Source: Ascarosepion bandense (taxonomy: Eukaryota; Mollusca; Cephalopoda; Sepiida; Sepiidae). From it: a DNA stretch of 64,000 nucleotides. The position numbers and the translations under genes are program-made. Of this stretch, positions 12,251-26,100 are shown one piece after another; the first letter of the stretch is position 1, and each line of letters starts with the position of its first letter. The notes under the pieces are model-generated. The model saw nothing but the letters and a program-made list of their open reading frames with translations. It ran no database searches and was not told where the DNA came from. The stretch is from NCBI GenBank assembly GCA_037127315.1, contig JBBBDQ010000310.1, positions 1,125,001 through 1,189,000 of the forward strand, read 5' to 3'.

Positions 12251-12360
12251 AATGTTTGATTTTTTCATCTTTCTTGCTCCCCACCCTCCTCAGAGCCCAA
12301 ATGTGGAAGATGTTAGGTGGGGGAAACCCATTCGTCCTTTCATCTCAGGGATACAAAAAA

Positions 12361-12954
12361 GGTATACTCAATTAGTTGAGTTTCCTCTGTCATTCTTTGA
12401 TTCTTCCTTCAGTTTCATCTTGGTTTGCCTGTATTTGTGGTAAGAGTGAAGAGATATTGTAGTATCTTTGGGTCTTATTCTTGGATGTTGTGGTTGACAT
12501 TTGCAAGTGTAAGTGTTAGGAGGGCTTGACATGACTAGCTGATTGATGGGATCGGGCCCCTCCGACTACCCGTCTAGCCCAGGTAAGGGCCAAAGTGGTG
12601 TATTGCAGGGTCGTGACCACTTTATACCTGGGTCATGACCTGCTCAACCACCATGCAAGTGAGGAAATATCCATGTAACAAATTTAAAAGTCTGGAAACA
12701 ATAAATTTCAGTTTTTTTTATATTTTCTATTTAAAGCACTTTTTTTTATAGCAATTTCAGTAAGCACAAATTAAAGGAATTTCATTGGCAAAAATTTTCT
12801 ACTTGTTTTTGGGAAAAAAAAAACAAAAAAACAAATTTCAGCTAACAAATATCATTTTTTTTATTCAAACTAAGTTGCTGGTAATTAATTTGGTACACAA
12901 ACACAAAAAATAGAAATCTATGACATAAATGAATTGAAAAATATATCAAAGCAT
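12361..12954. other. ADSL 3' flank and probable 3' UTR
   Basis: The part nearest 12955 is probably ADSL 3' UTR. At about 12525-12660 a GC-richer stretch (gatcgggcccctccgactac, then gtcgtgaccac and gtcatgacctgc) looks like another repeat fragment of unknown family. Confidence 0.4.
12860..12865 (-). terminator. Candidate ADSL polyadenylation signal
   Basis: AATAAA on the minus strand about 90 bp past the ADSL stop codon. It is the first canonical signal in the 3' direction, but the region is AT-rich and other signals could be used. Confidence 0.4.
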
Positions 12955-13041
12955 TTAGATATTTAATGTGACACTTCCTTCCATTGAAGAGGTATAAGGT
13001 TCAAGTGCTGGGTTGACTTCTGATTTGATAAATTTGGTTAC
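12955..13041 (-). CDS. ADSL: ADSL exon 13 (C-terminus and stop)
   Basis: Acceptor TTTTGCAG|GTAACC. Encodes [20 protein letters not shown] and eight further residues (EGSVTLNI), then TAA at 12957-12955. Confidence 0.94.
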   Translation of the reverse strand, partial: VTKFIKSEVNPALEPYTSSMEGSVTLNI

Positions 13042-14114
13042 CTGCAAAAAGCACAAGGAGTAAAAATAATCAATTTTACTTAAAATCATTCAGTATACAA
13101 TATATGGTATGTAATATAAAAATCTTGATCATTTTCTTATTTTTAAGTCAATTGAGACATAAACTAAAACTTGAGACTAAAACTAAGATATTCTCTCATC
13201 TATATGGTATCAACTCAAATAGTGCTTGAGAGGGCATTTCAAGAAATTTTTGGCTATAATGTGATAAATAGAATTATGTATTTTTTAAAAGTGGCAACAA
13301 TAAAAAAAAAATTCAAATATATTTATTGGTGCTTGTTTCTTTAAAAAGTAAAAAAATCATCAATAGTCTTTGCAAATACAAACATAAACATACTAAGGTG
13401 AGAATTAGAGAATAATTAACACTACCTCATCTATTAAATTATTATTACTCATATACAAAAGCACAATTAAAAACTTGGCTGTGTCTTTTATAGAAAAATT
13501 TCCAACTCTGGATTTTGTTCATTTAATAGAATTCATATACTGTTTCAATTAACAACTGATCTCAGAATCAGAAAATGTTTATAACAAATCTTGTTTTTTA
13601 GAAAATGTTCAACTCCTAAATTTAGTATTTATTCAAGTTCAGTAAAACATTTAGTACCATTACATGCAGTTGATAAAAATTCCAAATACATCTTACAATG
13701 ATACTCAAATTAAAATTTTTTAAAAGTTGGTTGCCAACCTGATTGGGAGCTCGTCCAATGAAAGTGTGTGGTCGCAGAAGATCCTCCAACTGATCTTTGA
13801 TTGGGGTAAAATAACTGTTGGCTTTAATCCTTTCTACGAGGTCATTATCTTTACCCTCCATTTTGACACAATGACCAGCCTTATGAGACAATACACGGAT
13901 CTGTTCATGACACTCCTGAAAGTACGAACTCATAAAAATCATTTGTAAATCCTGAAATAACTAAATTAGAAAACTATAACAGAAATATAAAAAGTAAAGA
14001 AAATACAAAAAGTTTGTTTGTGGGAATGTGAAATGGTTATGTATTCTCATTAACAATTACCACAATAATTTATGTTCTTTTTATATTTTTCTAATTTAGT
14101 TATTTTTGTTAGTC

Positions 14115-14152
<38 letters not shown>

Positions 14153-17100
14153 GCAAGATGTTTGTGTGTATGTGTCTGTCTGTATGTCCTTTATACAAAT
14201 CTTCAATTTTTATCTGATTCTCACCAAACTTCACACAAATATTCGTTAGGCTTCCGGTGAGGTCACGTTTTACTTATTTTTTCCAATTTCCTCTCCGATA
14301 TTGGAAATTGATATCCCGATATCCAATCAGATATGATCAAGATCAGGATTTCAGCCCTTTTATCTATATTTAGCTGCAGAATTTGCTCTAACTTGATAAA
14401 ATTATAGTTTTTAGTCTCAAACATTAGTAGGTCTTCTCAGATGTTTCATTTTCCGCGATATTCTATCAAAAACCGATATTCAGCCATCAATATGGCTCAT
14501 TTTCTTCAATTTTACTTCCAATGGGTATGATAAGTTTTCATGGACTTACTTAGGTTAGTTTATACTTGGATGACTCTGACAATGGAAATCGATACCCCAA
14601 CATTCTATTGGGTCTTTTCAGCTCTTTTATTTTGGTTTTTGCTTCTGGTTTTGCTCTAAGTAGGTATAATTGTAGTTCTTAGTCTCAGCCATGATACCAT
14701 TTACTCAGAGGACTTTATTGCCTTTATACTGGTCAGTCAGTCAGTTAAGTACCATACCTGAAACACACTTGAGCGATCATGTCTCGAAAGAGACATGACT
14801 GACTGGGCAGAAGATTATCCCGCAGTAGGTTGCCATTGTTTTCTACGGTAGACTGGTTGCCAGCCAAGGCTATAGAACCCAATCTGTCCTGTTATTTAAC
14901 CCATGACTGGAAGGAAGAGACGAATTAATACCTTTCCCAAGGGTATTTGCGCATAAGCGAATGTAATGAATTCAAACTTGAAAAAATGGAAACAGATTCT
15001 TGGTGGTATTTCTGAAAATTATAAAATCTTTTCCTAGTCATGCCAAGAACTTTTCAGCAGTCCTGCTGTCTGTGTGTAGATAGACAGCTATCAATGATTA
15101 TAAACAGTAATGTAAAGCATCCGAAGAAATGTGAAATAAATATGAACACACATTTTTTTTTAAAATCCTTTAAAATTATAGCCAACATTATTTTTACAAA
15201 ATAATGCAATGGTTAAGACTCTTCTTTGCTTTCTTAAAACCATGTTTATAAATTATAAAAATTAACTGGTATATATGTTCATACATATTATCAATGAAGA
15301 AAAAAAATTGGTGTACCTGTCCAGATTTAAAACATTAAACAATTAATTCAACAAATAAACTTAGCCTGCCACAATGCATTTATCTTCTTTTTACCACAAG
15401 AACAATTTTTAAAGAATTATTTACCTTAGACCTCAAGTAGTATGTATAGTACTTTATGACTGTGATGAAAAAGACCCACCTGACGATTAGCACCACTTTT
15501 AACCATAGCCATAATTATGTTTTCTGTGGCCATAAAAGGAAGTTCTTGGTGAATTCTTCGCTGGATGAGCTAAAACAAAATTAAGATTAATGAAAGCTTC
15601 ATAAATATACATTCATGTACACCATTTTTATGCCATCTTATAAGGATACAAAAAAGATTTAATGATCATCTTTTGTAAAGGGATGTTATTGAATCTTTAA
15701 GGTCAGATACATGCAATAATCTGAAGGATTTAAGAGAAAGAAGACAGTTATTCAGAGTAAAAGATAAAAAACTGAATGAGTGATATAATAAGAATCATTT
15801 GAACTCTAAAATAATTTCATTGATTCAGACTATTGGGTCAAGGTCTCTTTCATATTACTCAGTTTTTTCTTCTTCTCAAAACTAATTTTGTATGGTATAT
15901 GCAAAATTTGTGTCAGTTTTCCCAAAAACTTATACAAATGAAAAATACTTTTTATTCTATATATTTAAATCTATCTATCAAATTTTTAAAAAAAAAAGAA
16001 AAAGAAAAAAAAAAATTAAAAAAAAAAAATTAACATTCTTTTACACTTTTGTAAAAACATTTTATAGCAGGTCTTTACCTCAGGGTAAACCACAAGTCCT
16101 TCGAAAATATTCTGCAAGGTAGTTAACAGGATATCTGCAGTGAGAAATGACTCTGGAAGACTCAGCCGCCTGCATATAATAAGATTACGTCAGCTTTAAA
16201 ACCAAGCTTGAAAAGAAAAAAAATCAGTAGATATCAAATTTTACACTCTTATGTTCTACTTAATCTTTTTGCAGTTTTGAGCCTTATTTTATTAGCATGT
16301 AACCCATTGTCTTCAATGATATCTAAAAATTATTAAACATCCTTTAAAATTTGCATCATAAGTACCCAACAATAGAAATCTTGGAAGATTAAATTTACAT
16401 TTTACCTATGCAGCAAATATAGAAATAGATGATAAATCACTTATAGCTCACCCAACTTTATAGCTTGTTTGAAAACTTTAAATTTTTTTGTTGCAAATTC
16501 CCATTTTCAATATGATGCAATCAATATTGTCAAAAAACATAACAGTGATACACTTACATAAAAAAAAAAAAAATTAGCAGTTAGCCATTATTAGAAGAAA
16601 TTTATCACCACTTTTAGTGTAGAATAACTTGGCAAATGAAGAAAAAGTATTTTCAAAAACATCAGTGCAATTTTTGCTGTTGCTGTATCAATGAAACTAT
16701 TAGCAGCAACAGTAGCCACTATTCCAAATTTAGTTACTTCAATTTATCTATATATTTAAATTAGATGGTTATAGTGGACAAATATCTGAAATCAAAGTGA
16801 TTCTTCACTTAGTTCTTTAACTGTTTTTAAGCTACAGACTCATCCTGAAGACAGTTTTTTATTGCTATAAATACTCGTTAAAATTAGTTCCTTTGCTAAT
16901 ATTTTTTTTTTTTTATAATCGTGTCACCCCAAGCAAGGCATTTTACTGCCACTGTTATGCAGGGGGTAAATATATGAGAAAGAGTGGCAGGTTATAGGGG
17001 GTGTCAGGAAGAAAGTAAGAGAAGGATGAGAATACTGATGAGAGTGGGTGGACAAAGAAAGGAGCATGAGAGAGAGGATGCAAGTTAGTGAGACAGATGA

Positions 17101-20100
17101 CTACTGATTTTACATTTGAATTCTTGAAGATTGTAGCTGTCAGGAAAGTAAGTAAGCGGAAGGGAATTCCACAGGTGGGAAGTGTGAGAAAAGAAGCTGC
17201 TGGAGTAGAATTTGCGTTTATAATTTATTGGTTTCACAGTAAAAGGGTGGGACCTATCTGCTAATTTTGTGGCTCGAGGAAATTCGTATATAGGGGATAC
17301 TAGTGAGCTAAGTTCATCGGAGCAGAAGCTGTGAAAATATTTGTAGAAGAGACACAGGGAAGCCACACTACATTGGTGAGAAAGCGAGTGTATCCTAGCT
17401 GCCAAGTCGGGATCGATCACATTACAGATTCTCCATTGAATTTTGTCAAAAACACCTAGGTGGATAGCAGGAGCACCCAACCAGATATGCCAGCAGTATT
17501 CAATACATGGGTGGATGGTAGATTTGTATATGTGCTGGATTGTTTCAGATGGGAAAAACTTCCTGAGACCCTGCAGAGAGAACTGACCTTCTTAACAGCG
17601 GATTTAGCTATGGCTAGTCATTCCACTTGAGTTCTAATGTGATAGTTAACCCGAGGAGGCGTAGTGTTTTGCTTTCAAGAAGACTAGCCTGATTCATGCT
17701 AATGGGGAGTGTTATGTTTTTAACATGACAAAATAAAATGGTTATGGAAAAATGACATACTCGCCGAGTATTGGAAATAACTAGGGGGAATTTATTATTG
17801 TGGAAACATGAGTACAGCAAACAGTTGTAGATGTTGAACCACCGTATGTTTATCAAGAGTGTGGTAAATCTCAGCCTGCCATGTTTGCTCGCCTCTGCCG
17901 GAAGTCCCTTTTTCTTGTCTCCCAGCATGCACCTATTAGCTGAAGACAGACTTCCTTGAATGGTCCAGGGGAAGTAACTTTTGACCCTTTTTATGGTAAT
18001 CCTAATAGGGAGGTGGGCAGGAACTATTGTCTGTGATGGTTTGTTTCCAGCTTCACGAGCCATTTCTTACCCCAGTCTACCACGGATTGGAGGTCCTTTT
18101 CAAGCTTGACAGTAAGGTTTGCTTTGTCAGCCTTGGTAGATTTTTGATCGAGGCAAGAGTAAACTGTATTATCGTCAGCGTATATGCCTACTTGGGATCT
18201 TATTACATCGAAGAGATTGTTAATGTAGATAAGGAAAAGCGTAGGACCTAGAATAAAGCCTCGAATAGAGCGTTCGTGTGATAGTATTGGGATACTTGTC
18301 CGTTCAATACTACCTTCATTGTGTGATTTGAAAGGAATGACTGGATTAAGTCAAACAATTGTCCAGTTATACCATAGCCCTGTAGCTTGCATAATATAAG
18401 GCCAGCATGACAGACTGTCAAATGCTTTGGAGATGTCTAGGGACTCAGTGATGGTTGTGAGCATATCAGCAATTAAAACTGTTTATGAGTTCAGGACATT
18501 ACATTATAAATATTACTATTTTACTTATACACATAAGCAGATTTTATATAACATGTAATTTACTGTCAATATTTATCAGTTGTTTCAAGCAATCATACTC
18601 AGGAGTAACAGACTGATAGTGTAAAATGGAAAGGTCAGACTGAGAAAAAATATGATAGTTTAGATGCAACCAGACAGAAAAATAGAGCAATATAATAGTA
18701 TGTTTCTTTTTGTGACATTGCACAAACCATACATCCAAACTAAAGTACATATTTCTGAGTTTGTGTGCAAACAAACCTACTCATGTTTTAACAATTTTAG
18801 ACAATTTGACATTTTAAACTTTCAGAGAAAGAGAGAGAAATCATAGCACATTTCTCTTTATAACAAGATTGTGAGGTGAAAGAAAGAGAACGTGTTGTCT
18901 GTCATAGATTTTATCTATTATCATTGTGTTTGCAACTAGTTATCCAAAGGAAAAGACTTCACTGTTCTCCACTCTGAGCAACTATTTGAATTGGCTCTGT
19001 GAGAGTTCTTAATATAGTTATTTCATTGCTACTCTCATACACATTTACCAAGTTTTTCTTTTGGTATGCATAGAGGTGTGTGTGTGTAGTATATCTCACA
19101 CAGAGTAGAAGGTGTTGAAAAGTTCTCAGCCCAACTCACTTTAAAAAGTCTGACCAAACATCAGAATTTGTTTTTTGAATCCTTTGATCAGAGAAAACTT
19201 TTCAACACACCATTATATTTCTTTACACCTCTTTAAATCAAACTCTCTACATTTTTTTTTTCAGCAAGTTAAATTCAGAAGCAAATTGGCAAAAATTATC
19301 CAATATGACACACTTTCAATCTATAAAACCATTCAGAAATATAAACTGTCAGCTTTATGCCACCACTTTCTCAGATCAATCGTTGAAAATGGCTTTAAGC
19401 AAATAAAACTTAATGAAGGCCACTCTTCTTCAAACTTCATAGAACCACAAAGAGCTGTACCAAAAAAAAAAAAAACTTTAATTTCAATTGCAGCAACAAC
19501 TAAAATGGATAGCACATGTAACTAAGAGATAATAATGACAATCAAAATGTTGACATCCCACACTACCTCAAACAAAAGGCAAGAAAGGACTCCCTCTCAA
19601 TACTGGAAAGAAACTGAAATTGAGAAACCTATTTTCCTGAAAAAACGTTTTAATAGAAAGATTTTATATTAAAACAATTTTTCAGAAAAAGAAGTTTCTC
19701 AAGTTACTTTCCAGTATTGGTTGGGGCTTCCTTCCTTGCCTTTTGTTTGAGATAGTGTGGAGCGTCAACATCTTGATTATCTCATTATTATCTATTAGTT
19801 ACATGTGCTATCCATTTTAGTTGTTTTTGAATTGAAACAAAACATTTACAAGAGATTTTTTAGTTTGGAGTGAATGAAAATGGAATCTAACAAATGCTAA
19901 ATCTACCTTTAATAAAGATAACAACCAAGTAAGATTATCAAATAGACATGAATGAAGTTTCAAGAATATAAAAGGAAATTAAAACCTTGCTATGTTTTGC
20001 TATATATAACATTAACGTTTATGTTTAAAAAAATTGTGTAGAGCATCAAAGAAAATTGTTGATATAGCATGATGAATCCAAGAATATTTCCTGCAAAAAA

Positions 20101-23100
20101 CAGTAGTATATGGTATCCTACCCATATCACTCAATGTCACATTATGAAAGTCAAAAAGACCTGACTAACGCAAATCATGTGAAAAGACTGCTAGTCAAAC
20201 ACATCATGCAAATATATTCTAAGAAACTATAAATGAAATGACAACTAAACATGAGAGATTTTTGCCTAGTCTACCAAAAGAAAATCAAATTCAGTTTTCT
20301 TTTTCTTGTTATTCCTTTTAACTATTAGGACTTTGAATAAGTTCTTGCTGTTTTCCAACAGATAGCATACCCAGAATTGCGTGTGTAGTTTCAGATGTAA
20401 TGCATCTATAAAGAAGTACTATAAGCAAGCATCAAATTAAGTGCATGTCATTTCACAGAAGGGTTAACAACAATGTTTTTCATCGTGTTAAACATGTTGT
20501 ATTTCATGCCAAGGAAAGTGTATTTGCAGAGAATCTTACTGCACAATTTTATTCAGAATAAATGTGCAGCTGAAGCACACAGAATTCATGTTGAGACTTA
20601 CGGCAAACATATTCTGTCAGAAATTGGTTTAGATGCTTAAAAAATAATGATTTTGATGCTGAAGATAAAAAATGCTCTGGAGCACTAAAAAGTTTGAAGA
20701 CAAAGAATTGGAGGCATTACTTCATGAAGACTCATGTCAGGTGCAAGCTGAACTTGCAGAATCATTAGGAGTTCATCACAAGTTTCAAATGGCAGAAAAG
20801 GGCCGGCAATGAAAAGTGGATACACTACAATAACCCTAAGCATAGAAGATTGTGGAGTAAGCCCAGCCATGAATCAACATTGGCAGCAAAGCCAAATATC
20901 CATGGTTCGAAAGTCCTGTTCTGCATTTGGTGAGATCAGCTGGATAAGCTGCTCAAACTGTCCGAAACTGTCAGAGGAGATCACTATCAGCTACAATTGA
21001 TGCGTTTGAGCCAAGAATTCAAAAAACGGCCACTATATGAGTAGAGACACAGCAATGTGATTTTGCAACACGACAACGCTAGGGCACATGTTGCAAAGTG
21101 GGTGAAAAACTACTTGGAAATGCTTAAATGGGAAGTCCTACCCCAACTCATATCCACCAGACATAGCCCCGTCTGATTATCACTTGTTCTGATTGATGGA
21201 ACATGAGCAGCACTTTCATTCTTAAGCCAAAAAACTGGTCGATCTTAGTTAACTTCAAAAGTCGAGTCGTTTTTCTGTGTAATTCAGATATTGCCAGAAA
21301 TATGGGAAAGAGTAGTGGCTAGCGATGGACAATATTTTCAGTGACATGTTTTCTTTTTACTAATTTCTGTAAATAAAAGATTACTTTTCATGATAAATCA
21401 GCAAGAAATTATTCAAGGTCCTAATATTTTATAATTAAAAATGTTTTATCATTTCTTTAGAGTATAAAATTAAGAATGGATTATCCTCTATTAAATGAAA
21501 ATTGCAAATTAAGTAAAGTCTAGACCCAAAATTATCACAATGAGTTATATGAAAATAGGAAGATGACTGACCCAGTAACAAATTCTATTAGATATTAAAT
21601 TATTGAAATATACTGTAATAGCATTTGTAAGATGCAGTGTTGCGCAAGTTACTTCTTTCATGCATGTCCTTTTAGAATGTGTTCAATCATGGCTCTCCAC
21701 AATTTTCTATCTTATGCTGCTCTAGATAACTACTGTTTATCATATCTTTGTTTTACCAGCCATTTACACAAAATATGCAATATCATCATCTAATAGACAA
21801 CGTTCAAAAAGCTTAACTTTCATCTCAAACACAAGAATAGTCATTTATCTGTCACAATTACAGCCTTTTACTTTTGTATTCAAGTCAGTTACACACAAAC
21901 TATTGTCCCAAAGTATCACATGGAGAAAAAAAATTATGAAAACCTCAATAAGAAAAATTATTCATTTTATGAATGAATGTTTGCCATATCAACAACAGCA
22001 AAATTTATGAAGAACTTTTAAAAGAAGCTTCCACAATTCAAAATCTATATTATTCATGTCAATCATTTTACAGATGTAAACAAGGCAAGAAAAATAATTT
22101 CAATATGAAGGTTATTAAAATTCATTTGTTGACACTCAAAAATAAAATAAGTTACCTGTTTGCACTATCATCCAGTGTTCTTTCCATCCACTGGACAGAA
22201 GCAGTCATCAAAGCATCTGGTAATAAAGCCATCAAATGTCTAGCAAGAGCACAGCAACGCTCACTTCGCATTGGATTACGTTTATATGGCATGGCACTTG
22301 AACCTAGAATAACATTTTTTCAAAGAATAATTTGTAAGAAGTAACTTTCAAATCATACTATGTACTGTGATGTTTAATATATTTGCATTACTTTGAAAAC
22401 TAAATAAAGACAAAATAAACTTGGAAGTTAGAGGTGATCTGAACAGAGATTCAATTTTACAAGTAACAGGAACTGGAGACTTCCAAAACATTAAAAATAT
22501 ATTAAAAATAAGTATTTTGAGGAGAAAAAAAAACATTTAATAAAAAAATTTTTATATGATCCAAAAGGATATATCACAAGTCATTTTAGATCACTAAGGT
22601 TCAAATAAAAATAGTCTACAGAGACACATTTCATTGCAGGATGACAGACATGAGATGTTGAGTAACAGATGCTGTTTTCTTTTTGTAACTCTTTACTAAT
22701 AAAAACAAAGATTTTTAAAAAAGAAGGTGGAAAAGGAGTTATTCCTTTAAATTTGAAAAGTTTTTTGTATTTTTCTAGGAGTAATTTTTCAAACAGAGTA
22801 ATAAATATAAAATTACTATCAAGGATAAAAAATAATTATTAAACAGCTAAAATGTTTTCTGCATGTTACTAAATGCTACCCAAACCCAGGGAAGATGTTA
22901 AATCTAGTAATAATATAAAGAAAAAAAGTATACAAAAAAATTTACCAATTTGATCTTTTTCAAAAGGTTCTTCAATTTCCTTAAAGTTAGCTAAAATACG
23001 GATATCAGAGCAAATCTAGAAAAAAAAAAGAAATATAAAAACCAAGAATAGTTTTATCAGTATTATCACCAGTACAGAATAAGGATATACAATATTTTAT

Positions 23101-26100
23101 CTTTTCTTAATAAAAGTGCAATCATTCAAACAAAAGATTTTAAACTTACTTTATGAACCGTAGCTCCCAAACTTGCAAGACTTGTTAAACAGTCCACATC
23201 AACTTTTCGACTGTATGTTTGACCACATACTAAGTAGTTCCTGTAAGGGAAGTGGGTAAAAGCAACAAGCAAATTGAATAAAAGATATATTTCATATATT
23301 CCAGAGAATTGATATGTTTGATTTATTTTCCAAAGTAAATTTGAAAGTCACTATGCTATCTGTAACTTGTATATAAAAAAAACAAAAAACTAATCCAATA
23401 TTTTAGGCTGCTCAAATATGCGAAGACATTTGTGTGTGACAGATTACTGGTTTTGTTTTCTTGCAAATAAAAAAAATGTATTTTATTGTATATAAAATTT
23501 GAACTGCATGTTCTGTTGTTTATAAATGATAAACCTGTTTCTTGTGCATATCTATTTTCATTATTTACAGATCTATTTTATTAAATGAGAAAAAATAGAT
23601 TTTGCAACAGTATTTCTATGAATGAATATACATCTAAAAGTATTCCGCTTTTTATTTTAATTTTTGTCTTTAATTTGTCTGAATTTTTTAACAGGGGTAG
23701 TATTCTGCTATTGTAAATAATTTTTGCGTTTAAATCTCGTTTCGACATAAATGGTGAAAGTTTTCATAGTGGTTTCACTGTTTGAAGGAATTCTTTAAGG
23801 GTAGGGTCGGTGTAGCATCAGTCATTATGAACCCCTCTTCGCAGCGGGCCATCCTTTCTTTCTTTCTCTCTTCCAATTTCAACTAACCCCTGAAAAAGTT
23901 GAGCAGAAAACTTTCACCATTTACGTCGAAACGAGATTTAAACACAAAAATTATTTACAATAGCAGAATACTACCCCTGTTCAAAAATTCAGACAAATTA
24001 AAGACAAAAATTAAACAGACAAAAATTAAAATAAAAAGCGGAAATCAACATACCAGTTAGGTAAGACAGACTGAAAAAGTTGAGCAGAAATACTGAACTA
24101 GGATTCCGTTCTTTAATTTTCCCAGAGAATTTAATGGTGTTATCCGCCATCTTGGGTTAGTTGAAATCGGAAGAGAGAGAGAGAGAGAGAAAAAGAAAAA
24201 GAAAGGATGGCCCACCGCGAAGAGGGGTTCATAATGACCGATGCTACACCGACCCTACTCTTAAAGAATTCCTCTGCTTTTTATTTTAATTTTTGTCTTT
24301 AATTTGTCTGAATTTTTTAACAGGGGTAGTATTCTGCTATTGTAAATAATTTTTGCGTTTAAATCTAGTTTCGACTTATACTAAGTTAAAACTTAATTTA
24401 ATTATTGGAGTAGATAGTACCCACCATCACCTGGTTTTACACTCCACCCCCTTCTTTTGAACAGGAGTACAGATGATCGCCTTGTTTCTTGTTTAGGAAG
24501 GGGTTCCCAGTACATTTTCCTTCGACTTCGGTCGTGGTTTCCAATCTTCTCACTTTCTTCTTTGTTTATTTTTTTTTCAATTGAAGTAGATAGACTGAAC
24601 TATTGCCCGGTTCACACTCCACCCACGTCTATTGAACAGGTGTAGAGGCTCATCCCATGTTCCCTGTTTAGGATGTGGTTTCCGGCTTTCTCTTTTCCAA
24701 TCTTTTCACTTTTCTTTTCTTTTTTCTTTTCAATTGGAATAGATAGACTGAACTATCACCCGGTTCACACTCCACCCATGTCTATTGAACAGGTATAGAG
24801 GCTCATCCCTTGTTCCCTGTTTAGGACGTGGTTTCCAGCTTTCTCTTTTCCAATCTATTCACTCTTATGTAGCCCCCTGCACACCAGTGGCCTTACCGCC
24901 TTGCTTGGGGTGATGTGATTAAAAAAAAAAATCATTATCTGGTAGATTACCAATGTCAGAAAAAGTTTATTCTGATATGAACGATTTTCAATCTTTCTGG
25001 ATGAAAAAGTTACCAAGAGTAATTTGCATAAAGTTTGTTGCTGACAAGAAATTGATAGCAAGCCTTGTTCTATCCATGAACAGTGGCATAAGCCCATTAA
25101 ACAAGTCTTTGAACCCTTACTGCAAACTGAGAGAATTGGAAGCACTGTAGAATTTCTCTTGACACATACAGCAAGTAAAATATTCACTTGACTAAATTTT
25201 CTGTCAGAACTTTTGGAAGCAACAGCATGGCTGATTTAAAGATTTCATAAAATTATAAACAATTCACTTCACATTAATGCAACGTCCCTTCAAGACATAA
25301 GAAACTATAGCTGTCCAAATCTTCATTTTTTTTAACATCTTTAAATTGTGAATTGTCATAATTCTTGGGAAAAATGATGGAATGTTTTTTTTCTATTGTC
25401 TTTATGATTTTTAATTCAGAATAGCCCTTTTCCTAGACTAATGGTTCTATTTTATTCATAGCTAAGTGAAGAAGAAATGGGCAATGTAAACACAACCACA
25501 GTTAGAATTTGAACTCCGGCTGCAGATATCCATTTTCTGTGCTAATAACTGTTCTAGCACCAACAGATTACAATTACAAACACTAAAAAAACTAAAATCT
25601 TAAATCACATGAATACTTGACAATAAATCAAGTCAACATTCTCTGAGCATCATTTTAATTTCTAAATAACTGAAAATGTGTTAGATTTTAGATGCAAACA
25701 TATAAGTTCTGTTCAAATATGTAATATTATTATTTTTAGGTATTGTTAAATAAAAAAAGGTTAATTTTTACATCAATAATTCAAGAACTTTTTGTTATCA
25801 AATAAATTTCATATCTTTTTGGTCATACTTATTGAAATTATTTTATGAAAAAAAAAAATTTAAAAAAAATGGATAAGTAAAAATCAGTATCATCAGTATA
25901 TTTATTTTTGCTATGTTAAAAATGAATCCAGAAATGCAGGCATGAACTGATCTCAAATATTAGTGAGCCATAATTTCAGCCAGATTAAAAAAAAAAAAAA
26001 AAAAAATCACTTCCCTTTGATAGAAACCTTCAGTCACAATAATCAGACAGCAGTAATCAAACAAATTAGTAGTAAAAAGATGGGGGAATCGAGAAAAGCA

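Larger units (their letters stand above)
5740..12360 (-). mobile_element. I/Nimbus-type LINE, degenerate, split by another LINE
   Basis: Order along the minus strand: 5' leader (about 12360-12250), ORF1 with CCHC zinc knuckle (12250-11256, resuming 9287-8981), post-endonuclease linker and reverse transcriptase (about 8950-7600), RNase H region (7526-6561), C-terminal domain (6500-5807), then an A-rich tail near 5735-5760 (AAACAAAACAAACAAATAAA). A perfect hairpin GACCTCAAAAGGTC lies near 5771, just before the tail. Possession of RNase H fits the I superfamily, and Nimbus is its mollusc branch. The roughly 700-nt endonuclease section appears to be missing near 8950-8980. Confidence 0.75.

Noticed and set aside
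19175..19525. 116-residue frame as an exon or gene
   Set aside because: No recognisable domain; its 3' part is the arm of the palindrome.
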